Shown here: one piece after another, positions 10,220 through 19,239 of the stretch
Layout: the number at the start of each line of letters is the position of its first letter
Position numbering within the stretch: position 1 is the first letter of the stretch
NCBI GenBank assembly: GCA_019649035.1
Contig: BMAT01009238.1
Location: forward strand, 34,825-55,210
Source of the DNA: Elysia marginata
Taxonomy: Eukaryota > Mollusca > Gastropoda > Plakobranchidae
Direction of reading: 5' to 3'
Length of the DNA: 20,386 bases
The notes under the pieces: generated by a model
The model's input: the letters and a program-made list of their open reading frames with translations, nothing else
The model's database searches: none
What the model was told of the DNA's origin: nothing
Position numbers and translations under genes: made by a program

Positions 10220-10226
<7 letters not shown>
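10136..10226 (+). repeat. Tandem duplication, left copy
   Basis: GGTTTTCCTGTGTAACTCCG, then attcttaa, ttgtttt and caatgtctctt, followed by a (TC)n tract. The right copy at 10288-10375 keeps the same order of motifs at an offset of 154 bases measured at aactccg (10158 and 10312). Confidence 0.7.
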
Positions 10227-10265
<39 letters not shown>

Positions 10266-10287
10266 TTTTTCACTGCAAGATATACAG

Positions 10288-10375
10288 CAGGTTTTGCTGA
10301 GTACATTCCGTAACTCCGGCTCTTGATTGAGTCTTTTGTTTTCTATGTCTCTTTTTTCGCTGTCGTCTCTCTGTC
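10288..10375 (+). repeat. Tandem duplication, right copy
   Basis: GCAGGTTTTGCTGAG, then aactccggctcttgattg, tcttttgttttctatgtctc and tgtcgtctctc, matching the left copy. The copies are separated by the (TC)n run at 10222-10262, consistent with a duplication in which the TC tract is part of the unit. Confidence 0.7.
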
Positions 10376-10440
10376 TCTCTCTTTCTGTATATATCTTTTT
10401 CTCTATCTCTCTTTCTCTTTCTAAATATCTCCTTAACTGC

Positions 10441-10860
10441 ATATCTGTTTTTATCCCATATCCACCCATGTCTTCATTTTCTTATCAACCGGTACTGACG
10501 ATTTCTTAAGAAATGCAGCGCCGAGCAAAGGATTGAGATAAGATCCCTTATTGAAAATTATTTTCTTGCTTTCTATCGACCTCACTCTCGCTGGCTTACT
10601 CAATCATTCACTCTCTCAATCTCTTAAGAATGAGTGTGTCCTCTAAAAATTTCTGCTTTGTAGCATGCTTGTTTCTCTTTTTCCTCAGGTTTGAAGTAAT
10701 GATTATTTCATTTTTAAAAATGTGTTTCTCCCTAGGAGTGTGGTAATTCTTTTGAGTCCACACTTTCATTTAACGAAATAAACTGCAGCTTGGGGGAAAG
10801 GGAAAGAAATTCACTGAAAATGGAGAGAGACTGCCATACAGACAGAAAGAAAGGGAGAGA
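10441..10860. other. Spacer, nothing recognised
   Basis: No gene. The only structure seen is a 14-bp palindrome, ATTTCTTAAGAAAT, near 10500-10513. Confidence 0.5.
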
Positions 10861-10869
10861 TAGATATAT

Positions 10870-10921
<52 letters not shown>
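10861..10921. repeat. (GA)n microsatellite
   Basis: A TATATA lead followed by GA units with two TAGA interruptions, the last 30 or so bases uninterrupted. Confidence 0.95.
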
Positions 10922-10925
<4 letters not shown>

Positions 10926-12769
10926 GGTTACACCGAAATCACACTTGTCAATACAGAAGGAAAAAAGAATCAAAGAATGATCAAGTTATAAAAGAACCCA
11001 ACCATTTTTCAATGTAGCAAATAAACTTTCCGAGTTATTATACGAAATGAGAAAAAAAGAAAGAGTGCGCTGACCAAAAATCCGAAGTAAAAAAGACTGG
11101 CGTTAGACTTAAGACAGAGGTAAGTCCATGAGCATAAGGCATACATTCAATCTTCCACAAAGTCAAACCTGTGAAAAAAATGAGATGAGACTTCTGTGTA
11201 CCTGACTCTAGCGATGGAAGAAACAATAAATGAAGGAATTGAGAATTATCTGAGATATCGTAGACCGTCGACAAAACTATGGAACAGACAAGAGATACGT
11301 AGAGTGATACTGATGAAGATAGACGGGACAGAGGAGGAAAAAGAGACAACATTAAATTCGTGTTGACATGTTTAATATAAAAAAATGGAAATTTAAGAAG
11401 TGCCTCCCTCGTGGCTCCATGGGGTGAAGGGTTAGAGACAACTGAAATAATACTCTAAACCTGTACCACAGTTAAAGTCAGAAAATATAAAAAATAACCT
11501 CTCATATCATAGGGAAAACAGGTCAATTACACAACATATGCACGGGAAAAAATGGAAATTCAAACAGGCTCGTTATTAAAACATACGATTTCTTTTTAAA
11601 GTATAACGAAAAGATAAAATATAAGGAAAACTTACCAGCACTGTAAAGTTACTAACATTAACATAGCAAAAACTGTAGACGTCCTGAGATAATTAAGTCG
11701 GTATGAGTTTGAGTCGTATTTACTTATACAAATTCCCATTTACCAGGGATATTTTGTTATCCATTCAATACAAAGACAGTGACTAAAAGCTCCAGGGACA
11801 TAGATCTATTAGGAAAGCCAAAAGCAAAATTGGATCACAAAAAGTGGCACCTTAGCACCTACCTATTTTATCGTCAGATTAGATTAGGATAATTCTAGCT
11901 TAGGTTAGTTTGCCGGTGAACAAATCAAATGACCGAAAGTGAATATGGGCTACATTAGAAAATCTCTGAACTTAACTGGTTGTGACAGTTGATAAAATAA
12001 GACGTTGTTATTACGGGTGGTAGTTCTGCTCTTTTCACACAGACTTACTCGACTAGAATAAGCTGGGCGGGTCAAACAAAGAGTTATAACATAACCCTAA
12101 AATACATAGCTCTTCAATTATGTATTCTGGTTTTCTTTTCTTTCTCGCATTTTATTTGTTATCCTACGAAAATGATCATTTCATGATAAACTGCCTGTGC
12201 TATCCGCCAATTTAACAACCTTGCTCCTCTCTAAACCCTTCTTTCTTGAAGAACACTTAAGTCTGGACCATGTCCTGTATAAACCGCTATACAAAAAAAA
12301 TCCTTGCACTATTTCCCACCATAGAAATTCATTTCCTGTACCGTTTACAGCTGTCATCTTAAGGAAACTCGAATTTGTTTATTCTTCCATCCAATCTCAT
12401 TTAAAGAGTTCTTCACTCTGTCACTCTCTCCTTCATGGTTTTTCTATACACCGGTCTGATTGGTCTATCATCGTTTTCGTTATTCTTCAGGTCTTCTCTC
12501 AACGAAAAAGAGGAAATTGGAATAAGAATGGACAAACAGTTCTGTCTAGGTTTCTTTTGGAATTGTTCGGAATAGACAGTTTTAGTTTGGAGTAAATTTA
12601 AGCAAGAAGCAGTTAAACTTTTAAGACGAAAATAATCATATGATTAACCCGAAAGGAAAAAATAAATAATACTTTTTTCCAAAGTATAGAAAACCCTAAG
12701 TTCTTTTTTTCCCTGAACTGATATAATAAGAGTTATTTAGAGAGACTTAGATAAGTTTACTTCACTATA
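10922..12769. other. AT-rich spacer with unrecognised open frames
   Basis: No supported gene. The longest frame, 132 codons at 12197-12595 on plus, starts at GTG and contains no ATG-encoded Met, so a simple gene is unlikely. A frame of 104 codons at 11038-11352 on minus has no known motif. A string at about 11402-11440 (cctcgtggctccatgggg, ggttagagaca) loosely resembles a tRNA A-box region, but no intact B box follows. Confidence 0.5.
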
Positions 12770-12878
12770 ATATACATTTATAATGTTTGAATCTGCCAAC
12801 CTGAATGAGCATTGTTTTTTTTCAATACATGTTCTAATGTAACCTTGTATTGATTGAATAAACTTGAATTGAATTGAT
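12770..12878 (+). mobile_element. Possible LINE 3' tail with AATAAA and TTGAA repeats
   Basis: An AATAAA (12857-12862) is followed directly by CTTGAATTGAATTGAT (12863-12878). In my recollection, short TTGAA tandem tails after AATAAA are common 3' ends of invertebrate non-LTR retrotransposons. No reverse transcriptase sequence is recognisable just upstream, so this would be a severely truncated copy with an arbitrary left limit. Confidence 0.3.
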
Positions 12879-13004
12879 ATAAACTAGATATAAAAAATAG
12901 TAGAGTCTGTTAAAAAGTCTGCGGTTGGAGTAAACAATCCAAGGTCGCTCATAAAAGTAAGCTCCAGAAAAATGGAAAAGTGGGTTAATCAGAAAATAAA
13001 GAGA

Positions 13005-13080
13005 TTGAGATACTAGTGAAAATGTGATCAGAATCGAGATCCGGCGGAGTTGGTTCGATTCCCAGTCATAGAGGAGGCTG
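13005..13080 (+). mobile_element. tRNA-like SINE head (third distinct type)
   Basis: A perfect B box GGTTCGATTCC lies at 13052-13062. About 45 bases upstream is a decayed A-box-like stretch (gagatactagtgaaaa), with gaatcgagatccggcgg between. It differs from the heads at 1455, 7181 and 15149. It is not a functional tRNA, since no acceptor stem forms. It is probably the 5' end of a decayed SINE whose body to the right I cannot delimit. Confidence 0.5.
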
Positions 13081-13430
13081 TGGTTAGGTATCAAGAAAAA
13101 TATTTTTTGTTCCTTCCTAAATCTAGGAACCTCATATGTGAAAGTTTAATGCAGGGAGAGGTTTAGAGAATGGTGTCAGCATTTTGAAGAGAGGAAAAAC
13201 AATAAAATCTTATTGATTCTAAGTTTTTTCAACGGAAGGATAAAAAAAAGACTTTAATAATTTTGAAACCAATTTTCACGGAGCTAGAAGACAGGTATCC
13301 ATTTGGCATGCAGTGCTTACATTGTTCTTCAATTAATTCCATCGGGTCAGGAAATCCCAGTAAAAAAAAAAACAGCATAAAGCCCGTTTCAAATTACGTG
13401 TCTACCGCAAGGGAGATTCTGAGATGGCTC
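13081..13430. other. Spacer, nothing recognised
   Basis: AT-rich DNA with poly-A runs. It may hold the decayed body of the SINE head to the left. The 87-codon frame at 13263-13526 has no motif I know. Confidence 0.45.
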
Positions 13431-13470
13431 TGGGCCACTTTGGGCCGCCTTTGGGCCGTCATTGAGCCGG
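13431..13470. repeat. Short minisatellite, about 11-bp unit TGGGCCNYYWT
   Basis: Three and a half tandem units: TGGGCCACTT, TGGGCCGCCTT, TGGGCCGTCAT, then TGAGCCGG. It is GC-rich in otherwise AT-rich surroundings. Confidence 0.7.
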
Positions 13471-13983
13471 ACACTTTGACAAAAATTCTGTCCCTACAGA
13501 TCATCTACACCCTGCTCACTGTATAGAAACGCGGGAACACACCAAGTGAGTGCAAATTCACGCATCACAGGCCTAGAGACGGTTTGTAATCTTTTCGTGC
13601 GGTTTACGCGTTTCTTGAAACGGCCTTTAGAGGTCTCTTCTTCTATGCAAGTTTATCCGAACCAGACGTGGCTAGTTTAAGATCACCCGAAATTTCGGTT
13701 CCTTTGGTACCGTCATTTGTGTTGTCAATTAATTTCCTTTTGGTTGTTTTTTGTTTTCTAATGTCTTCTAACACTTGCCGTGTTTCCATGTGAAAGAGTG
13801 AAGGGAATACAGAAAGACACAATTCTGTTCAAAGTCTCTGGTGAGCAGCCGGTCTAGAGCCTTTCGCACGAGAGAAGCATTACATGAAACTAGCTTTAGA
13901 GAGAATTTCTTCAGCGTAATTCTTCCATATCTAGCTCTGTCTATTTCAATCTCGGGTTTCATACTCTGTTTGCGTAAGTGTTT

Positions 13984-13986
<3 letters not shown>
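13471..13986. other. Spacer, nothing recognised
   Basis: Less AT-rich than most of the window but with no coding motif, tRNA-like box or transposon end that I can support. Confidence 0.5.
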
Positions 13987-14049
<63 letters not shown>

Positions 14050-14164
14050 GCCTTCCTTTCTCTCTTTCTCTCTCGCTCTCTCTCTTAATTTCTCTTCCTC
14101 TGTCTTTCTTTTTTTCTTCCTTTCTCTCTCACCTTTCTCTCTTTCTTTTTATCTCTTTCTGTCT
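13987..14164. repeat. (TC)n microsatellite with degenerate CT flank
   Basis: About 29 uninterrupted TC units to about 14045, followed by CT-rich decayed sequence (TCTTT, CTCGCTC). The open frame spanning it is Ser/Leu repeat translation. Confidence 0.95.
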
Positions 14165-14640
14165 TCCTACACCCATCTTTTTAATCATATTTGCCTTATT
14201 CATTTATCTTCTGAGGTCTCTCTTAATTTCTAATAGGTCTTTTTTCTTCCTTAACTAAAAAAAAGAACTAAAAGAATCGTCACAAGGAATACTCACGACT
14301 GTTTTGTTTCGTTCTTTTTTGTTTTTATTTTTTAAAGACGATTTGTATACAGTCTTCTTCTTTAAGTAGCTTTTCTTTCGTTTCATTTATCTCCTTTTTT
14401 TTTCTTTTAAACTGTTCGCAATTTTGTTGATTTCGTCCGGGGTTTGCATTCAGATTAAGACAGCAGTAAAAAAATCCATTAGATTGTCATTTTCGATTGT
14501 CAACTTGACCATTAGTTAATTGTCTCAGATAACTGAAGAACAATGTGGAATAACTCCTAGTCTAGCAAACCTTTAATTTAATGTCATGGCTCTTTAGAAA
14601 TCACAAAGCAAAGGTGGAGTAGCAGAAAATAACCATCAGC
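14165..14640. other. AT-rich spacer, nothing recognised
   Basis: T-rich tracts and AT-rich DNA leading up to the truncated LINE. No gene or structured repeat is seen. Confidence 0.5.
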
Positions 14641-14891
14641 AAATACAGTGTGTCAATAGAAAGAACCGTTTTTTTTTCTTTAATGATAGAGAAGTCGTTC
14701 AAGCATTTGGTAAGAGTTAGCTACAAAGATAGAATGACAAATGAGGACGTTTTAAGAGGACTTGGTGTTGAGAGAGGACTGCTATCTCGAATGGTAATAA
14801 CAACACACAAGTTGCCATATTTTGGCCACATTGCAAGACAGGACAGTCTGTACAAAACAGTCCTCACAGGTAAAATAGATGGTAGAAGAGA

Positions 14892-14900
14892 AAGGGGCAG
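14892..14900 (+). repeat. Target-site duplication, left copy (AAGGGGCAG)
   Basis: These nine bases recur at 15150-15158, exactly bracketing the SINE. In the LINE frame they encode part of RERGR. Confidence 0.85.
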
Positions 14901-15149
14901 ATTGATTAAAGGGTATTTTTACAAGCCCAATTCTACTTCAAAGGTGCTCTCAGGGCTTGGGTCCCAATGGCAATTTACGGGCTGCCACCCAGAGACAAGC
15001 GGGGATACCATGACTTAGCCTCAGCCGGTCACATTATACTGACACCGAACCAACCAGTAGGGGCCCGGACTGTGCTCGGGTGTGTTTCGAACCCGCGACC
15101 TCTTGGCCACTAGGCGAAGCCACTACCAACTGAGCTATCTAGGCCCCGG
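14901..15149 (-). mobile_element. tRNA-derived SINE inserted antisense into the LINE
   Basis: Read on minus, the element starts GGGGCCTAGATAGCTCAG. It has an A box TAGCTCAGTTGG (15126-15137 on plus, reversed) and a B-box-like GGGTTCGAAAC (15084-15094 reversed). Next come a body with ggttggttcggtgtcagtat, gggtggcagcccgtaaattg and cattgggacccaagccctga, and a 3' end at about 14901 with a short taatcaat tail. The element is 249 bp and flanked by 9-bp duplications, so both boundaries are defined. No acceptor stem forms, which excludes a functional tRNA gene. The head and body differ from the SINE family at 1455 and 7285. Confidence 0.85.
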
Positions 15150-15158
15150 AAGGGGCAG
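15150..15158 (+). repeat. Target-site duplication, right copy (AAGGGGCAG)
   Basis: This is identical to 14892-14900. Joining the flanks at one copy restores the LINE reading frame without a shift, which supports the junction call. Confidence 0.85.
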
Positions 15159-15293
15159 AACCTGACGTCAATGGCACGACAACATCAAAGAATGGACTGG
15201 TAACCAACACGGACATCAAGCTAGCCCAGGACTGTGTGGCTTGGAGAAGCGTAGCAAGTCGACCCTAGAATGGGCTTCAACAGCAGGGGTGAC

Positions 15294-15367
15294 TAGAAGA
15301 AGAAGGAGAAGAAGAAGAAGAAGAAGAAGAAGAAGAAGAAGAAGAAGAAGAAGAAGAAGAAGAAGAA
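15294..15367 (+). repeat. (GAA)n microsatellite formed on the LINE 3' tail
   Basis: GAA units begin two bases after the LINE stop codon and continue, with one GGA interruption, for about 24 units. Non-LTR elements of several clades end in short tandem repeats rather than poly-A, so this tract is best read as an expanded element tail. The poly-Arg frame over it is an artefact. Confidence 0.9.
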
Positions 15368-15455
15368 TTAATTATAAGCAACTAGCGCCGGAGTTTTGTT
15401 CACTTATGTTTTTGTGTCTCTTTTCCTTCCTCTTCATTGTAAAACATTTTGTTTA

Positions 15456-15620
15456 ATAAGAATAATATTAATAACAGTTATAGTAGTAATAATAGTAATA
15501 TTAATAATAATGATAATGATGGCAATAATAATAATATTAATAATAGTAATAACAACGATAATAATAATAGCAATAACAATGATAATAATAACAATAATAA
15601 TAACAATAATAATAGTGATA
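15456..15620. repeat. Imperfect (AAT/AAC/GAT)n trinucleotide block
   Basis: Trinucleotide-periodic sequence of AAT with AAC, GAT, AGT and GCA variants over about 165 bases. Overlapping frames give poly-Asn or poly-Ile translations, which are artefacts. It may be a second retroelement tail, but no element body is recognisable immediately upstream. Confidence 0.9.
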
Positions 15621-17749
15621 TAATTGAATTTTTATACGACATATCCATCTCTTCAGTTTCCTCTATAAGGGTTCTTAGCAGTTTTCATTTCTGTATGTCT
15701 TCTCAGATCTCTCTTCAAAACCGTTTTCCTATCTGCAATAGTAAACAACTCTTTTTCTCTTCGTTTTGTTAGCTTAATTTTCTAGTAGTTGAAGATCTAG
15801 GATTGTCAATCGAAATGCCTCTCATTGCAAATATTGTATTTATGTCTTTTTGGGTGACTCTGCCTGCACGAACCTGATATTTAGTATATCTCTTTTAATA
15901 TGATTTAATGGAAAATCAAACAAGTTTTTTCGTTTTATCTACATCTCCAAACTATTATTTATTCAGAATCTTGTTGCAGAATTTTGAGGGTCATATACAT
16001 TATTACAAAAGCTCTTTGACTGCCATTGAATTAGCGAATATTAATGTTGGTATAGTTATCAATAATTATTCAATGGGCTGTTGGGTTTGGGAGATTTGCT
16101 ATCAATGAAAACCGATTTTGACAAAGCGAAGAAAATTTGATATGAAGATTTTCTGCAGCAACGAATGCTATAGTAAAATAATCGTTATTTAAATTAAATG
16201 GATTCAATTCCAGCGATCTAAATTATTGTTAGGATGGTTGCACTATAACTTAACGAAGCTCTTCTTCAAATTTCAAAAAAGGTCAAAGAAGTTTATAAGC
16301 CAATTTTTGTCCTTGCCGGTAGAAAATAATACAATTACTCAAATAGACCCTTGGAGCAACTCAAACAAATTCCTCAAAATCTAGAGAAAATACATTTTGT
16401 ACACAAATTCTGTTAATATCGAGAATTATAGCATGAAAACAGTATTTTTTTTTTCGAAAAATGAACGAAACTTTCTTGACAAAACTGTAAAAAATAACTG
16501 CACAAACTTATTAAGCAATTCTTCCCAATATCTCCTCTCTAATTCTACTCAATTAGAAACTAAGCTGCGATGTAACGCTAGCGGGTCTCTTTAGGATTAT
16601 TACAAAGACTTCTTTTTTGCCTTGAGGTGTTTAAATCATGAATTATTCAAAGTACATCTGATAAATCCCATCCCGGATCTCTAGAAAAGTCCCCCTGACT
16701 TCATCAAAATAAGATTTGCCTCAAGGCAACACACAATCGTAATGACTACAGGACTGTAAAAAAAAATTTTTGCTCGATACTTTCGCCAAGAAAATTGCTT
16801 CTTTTCAGCTTTTTTTTCTGTTGTGTCTGTGTGTTATTTTTTTTTCCTTTTCTTGATCTTAAATTTGTTTTTTTGTCTTCCTTTATGGACATTAAAAATC
16901 CTCTCCTTATAGTATTGTTTCTTACTTTTTTCAGAAGAGGAGCTATCTTCATTGAGTATGGCAAGTTTTAATCCGAATACCTCTGGATTTTTATTCCTCC
17001 CTTTTTTTTATTAAAACAAATTCAAGACAGGTCACAAACTCCTTTTAGAGTCACTGTGTTTTGAGTAGGGTCGTAAGACTATACTGTAAACAAAAAAAAG
17101 CGGCTAAAGACCATCGTTGAAAAGTTTTAGACCCAATTTCTTGCATCAAAGCTGTGCCCCACTATCTCAATTATCCAGCTGAAGTCGAAAGTTTAATTTT
17201 TTTTAAATTAATTATATCTGGCCAGAAAGCAAAGAATTTAACCAATATCATACAAAACAGAGAATACATGTATTTTAGTAGTGTCTTTTGATCTTTTAAT
17301 TAATTTTCAAACCAAAGAGATGGGATTCATTTTTAGGCGTTCGAAACCGAGAATCTGCCTGTATCTCAGAATCAGACTGATAAAATTCAGCGGGGTTTTC
17401 GAGATTGGGGTCACAATTATTCTTGAAATTCAGAATTTTGAACTAAACCCAGGCGTTTAACCACATGCTTCTAAGTGAAGGTATTTCCTATGACTGTTCG
17501 AAACACAAGACCTGGGCTACATTGAGATGTTTTTATGACCAGGCCTGTGTGCAGTAAGTGAGAGAGTGAGAATGTTCTGGTCTTGAATCTTCTGATAGAT
17601 TATCGATCTTTTTCACTGCGGTGGCCTCCGTGTGTCTCTCTCCAGAATTTTCCCGATGCTGAATATCTCTTGTGGTTAATTTTCTAATTTCTTTTTTCAA
17701 ACTGCAGGCAACTCCGTTCACCTCTCCATCGGTTGTCTTTTCATAAATA
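15621..17749. other. AT-rich spacer, no gene recognised
   Basis: About 2.1 kb of AT-rich DNA. Frames of 65-103 codons exist (for example 15908-16108 and 16397-16594 on plus, 16746-16964 and 17533-17844 on minus), all biased in composition and without motifs I know. One perfect 11-bp inverted repeat is annotated separately. Confidence 0.55.
16617..16729. repeat. Perfect 11-bp inverted repeat flanking 91 bp
   Basis: TTGCCTTGAGG at 16617-16627 and CCTCAAGGCAA at 16719-16729 are exact reverse complements. I see no target-site duplication outside them, so a small transposon is possible but unproven. They could also form a long-loop hairpin. Confidence 0.5.
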
Positions 17750-18005
17750 TGTGTCTGTCCCGCTCTCTCTGTCTCTCTCGATCTCTCTTCCCCCCCTCTC
17801 TCTCTCTGTCTCTCTCTCTTCCTCTTTCTTCCCTCTCTTATCATAGATCGATATCTGTCTCTTTCTCTCTTTTTATCTTTTTTTCCCGTTGTCTCTCACT
17901 CTATCTCTCTTTTTTTCTTTTCCCTCCGTTCTTTCTTTTCTCTGTCTCTCTATATCTTTCTTGGTCTATCTTTATCTACCCGTCTCCTAATCTTTAACTC
18001 CCCTT
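17750..18005. repeat. Degenerate pyrimidine-rich block
   Basis: CT-rich plus strand with TCTG, TCTTT and TCCC variants and no long clean tract. The opposite-strand Arg/Glu-rich frame at 17533-17844 partly overlaps and is explained by composition. Confidence 0.9.
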
Positions 18006-18097
18006 TCCCCCTCTCTAAACTTTCAACTTTAATCATTTCAACTACCAGTCCTATCTTTCTCTCTTTTATTACTACTGCCAATCTTTCTCCTGTAGTA

Positions 18098-18394
18098 GAA
18101 TTGAGTCAACCGTCCTAATCAGACCACGATTTTCTCGTCCTTGTCCTCGCAAAACAACGTATTTTGATTTGTATTTTATCTCTATTTCTAGTCAGAACAA
18201 AAAGAGCAAAACCCTCCCTAAAATTAAGTGCCTGCTTTTATCCACAAAAAACAAAATGCAGAAAAGAAGAGGGATCCTCAAATCTGCGTAAAAGGTGAAA
18301 AAATTCTATCTCTAGATAAGCACGCTGGTTTATTTTTGTCTTTTCTGGTTCTACTTAAAATGTTTTCAATTACAGGTTTTTTGCTGTGGTTGGC

Positions 18395-18440
<46 letters not shown>

Positions 18441-18614
18441 GCTTGGTCGCTCTCTCCTAGTATCTCTGTTTCTCTCATTTTATCTATTTATCCTTCTATC
18501 TAAGTCTGTCTTTTTGTCTCTCTCTAACTCTTTGTCTCCCTATGCATCTATTTTCCCTCTCTGTCTGCCTCTCTCTCTTTATCTCTCGCACTCCCTCCAT
18601 GCCTCTCTCTTTCT
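18098..18614 (+). repeat. Segmental tandem duplication, unit 1 (517 bp)
   Basis: Begins GAATTGAGTCAACCGTCC and contains cctcgcaaaacaacgtattt, ctagtcagaacaaaaagagc, gtgcctgcttttatccacaa and tgctgtggttggcttcatt. A (TC)n run follows (18400-18437), then a decayed CT stretch with ggtcgctctctcc and tgtctttttgtctctctc. Every part recurs in the same order from 18615. By eye, roughly nine in ten bases of the first 175 match. No coding potential is recognised. Confidence 0.9.
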
Positions 18615-19165
18615 GAATTGACTCAACCGTCCAAATCAGACCACGTGTTTCTCGTCCTTTTCCTCGCAAAACAACGTATTTCGATCTGTATTTTATCTCT
18701 ATTTCTAGTCAGAACAAAAAGAGCGAAACCCTCCCTAAAATTTAAGTGCCTGCTTTTATCCACAAAAAAGCATAACGCGGAAAAGAAGAGGAATATAGGT
18801 CTGGTTAACTGTGAGAAAAAAAAAACAGCACGAACAAGACTAGAAAAACATTATGAAGTGATACTTGAAGGGGTTTGTGGAAGAGGGGGTGGGGGGGCAA
18901 ACACTGAACAAGAACGAGAGCTAAGGTATTGTTAAAAAAGTTTAACGAAGGAAAATGAAAGGGAGAGGATCCAAAAATGGATACAGGCTCTCTGTTAACC
19001 TAGTTGACCTTTAGAACCCTCAAATCTGCATAAAAGGTGAAAAAAAATCTATCTCTAGATCAGCACGCTTGTTTATTTTTGTCTTTTGTTGTTCTATTTA
19101 GAATGTTTTCAATAACAGGTTTTTGCTGTGGTTGGCTTCATTCATTCTCTCTCTGACTGTCGTCT

Positions 19166-19239
<74 letters not shown>

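Larger units (their letters stand above)
9655..10440. repeat. Pyrimidine-rich low-complexity block
   Basis: Degenerate CT-rich plus strand, densest at about 9680-9990 and 10350-10430. It includes a clean (TC)n run at 10222-10262 and a tandem duplication annotated separately. The Ser/Leu/Phe-rich (plus) and Arg/Glu-rich (minus) frames here are repeat translations. Confidence 0.85.
14686..15292 (+). pseudogene. 5'-truncated, broken LINE reverse transcriptase C-terminal region, split by a SINE
   Basis: The left part (14686-14900) reads RVSYKDRMTNEDVLRGLGVE, then LPYFGHIARQDSLYKTVLTG and KIDGRRERGR. This is the characteristic region downstream of the catalytic reverse transcriptase domain in many invertebrate non-LTR retrotransposon polyproteins. 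The right part resumes after the SINE in the same frame with WHDNIKEWTG (15172-15201). After a +1 shift between about 15205 and 15209 it reads TDIKLAQDCVAWRSVASRP and ends NGLQQQG with stop TGA at 15290-15292. Two further lesions are in-frame stops at 15163-15165 (possibly a decayed CGA) and 15266-15268. Catalytic motifs and the endonuclease are absent, so it is 5'-truncated and dead. I cannot assign the clade with certainty. Confidence 0.85.

Noticed and set aside
10125..10469. Arg/Glu-rich frame that could suggest a coiled-coil protein
   Set aside because: It is the reverse strand of TC repeats. The RERERE pattern follows from GA repeats.
11402..11480. Possible tRNA-like SINE head (ggctccatgggg, ggttagagac)
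   Set aside because: The A-box match is imperfect and no B box follows at the right spacing.
12197..12595. 132-codon open frame
   Set aside because: It starts at GTG, contains no Met codon, has no recognised domain, and I see no convincing splice sites around it.
15060..15149. Candidate functional tRNA gene on minus
   Set aside because: The A and B boxes are good but no acceptor stem forms. The sequence continues into a SINE body bounded by target-site duplications.
15241..15456. Frame encoding a poly-Arg protein
   Set aside because: Poly-Arg comes from the GAA tail of the LINE read in one frame. The upstream part is the LINE C-terminus in the wrong frame.
15449..15772. Poly-Asn open frame resembling a low-complexity protein
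   Set aside because: It is explained by AAT/AAC trinucleotide repeats, with an equally open poly-Ile frame overlapping it.
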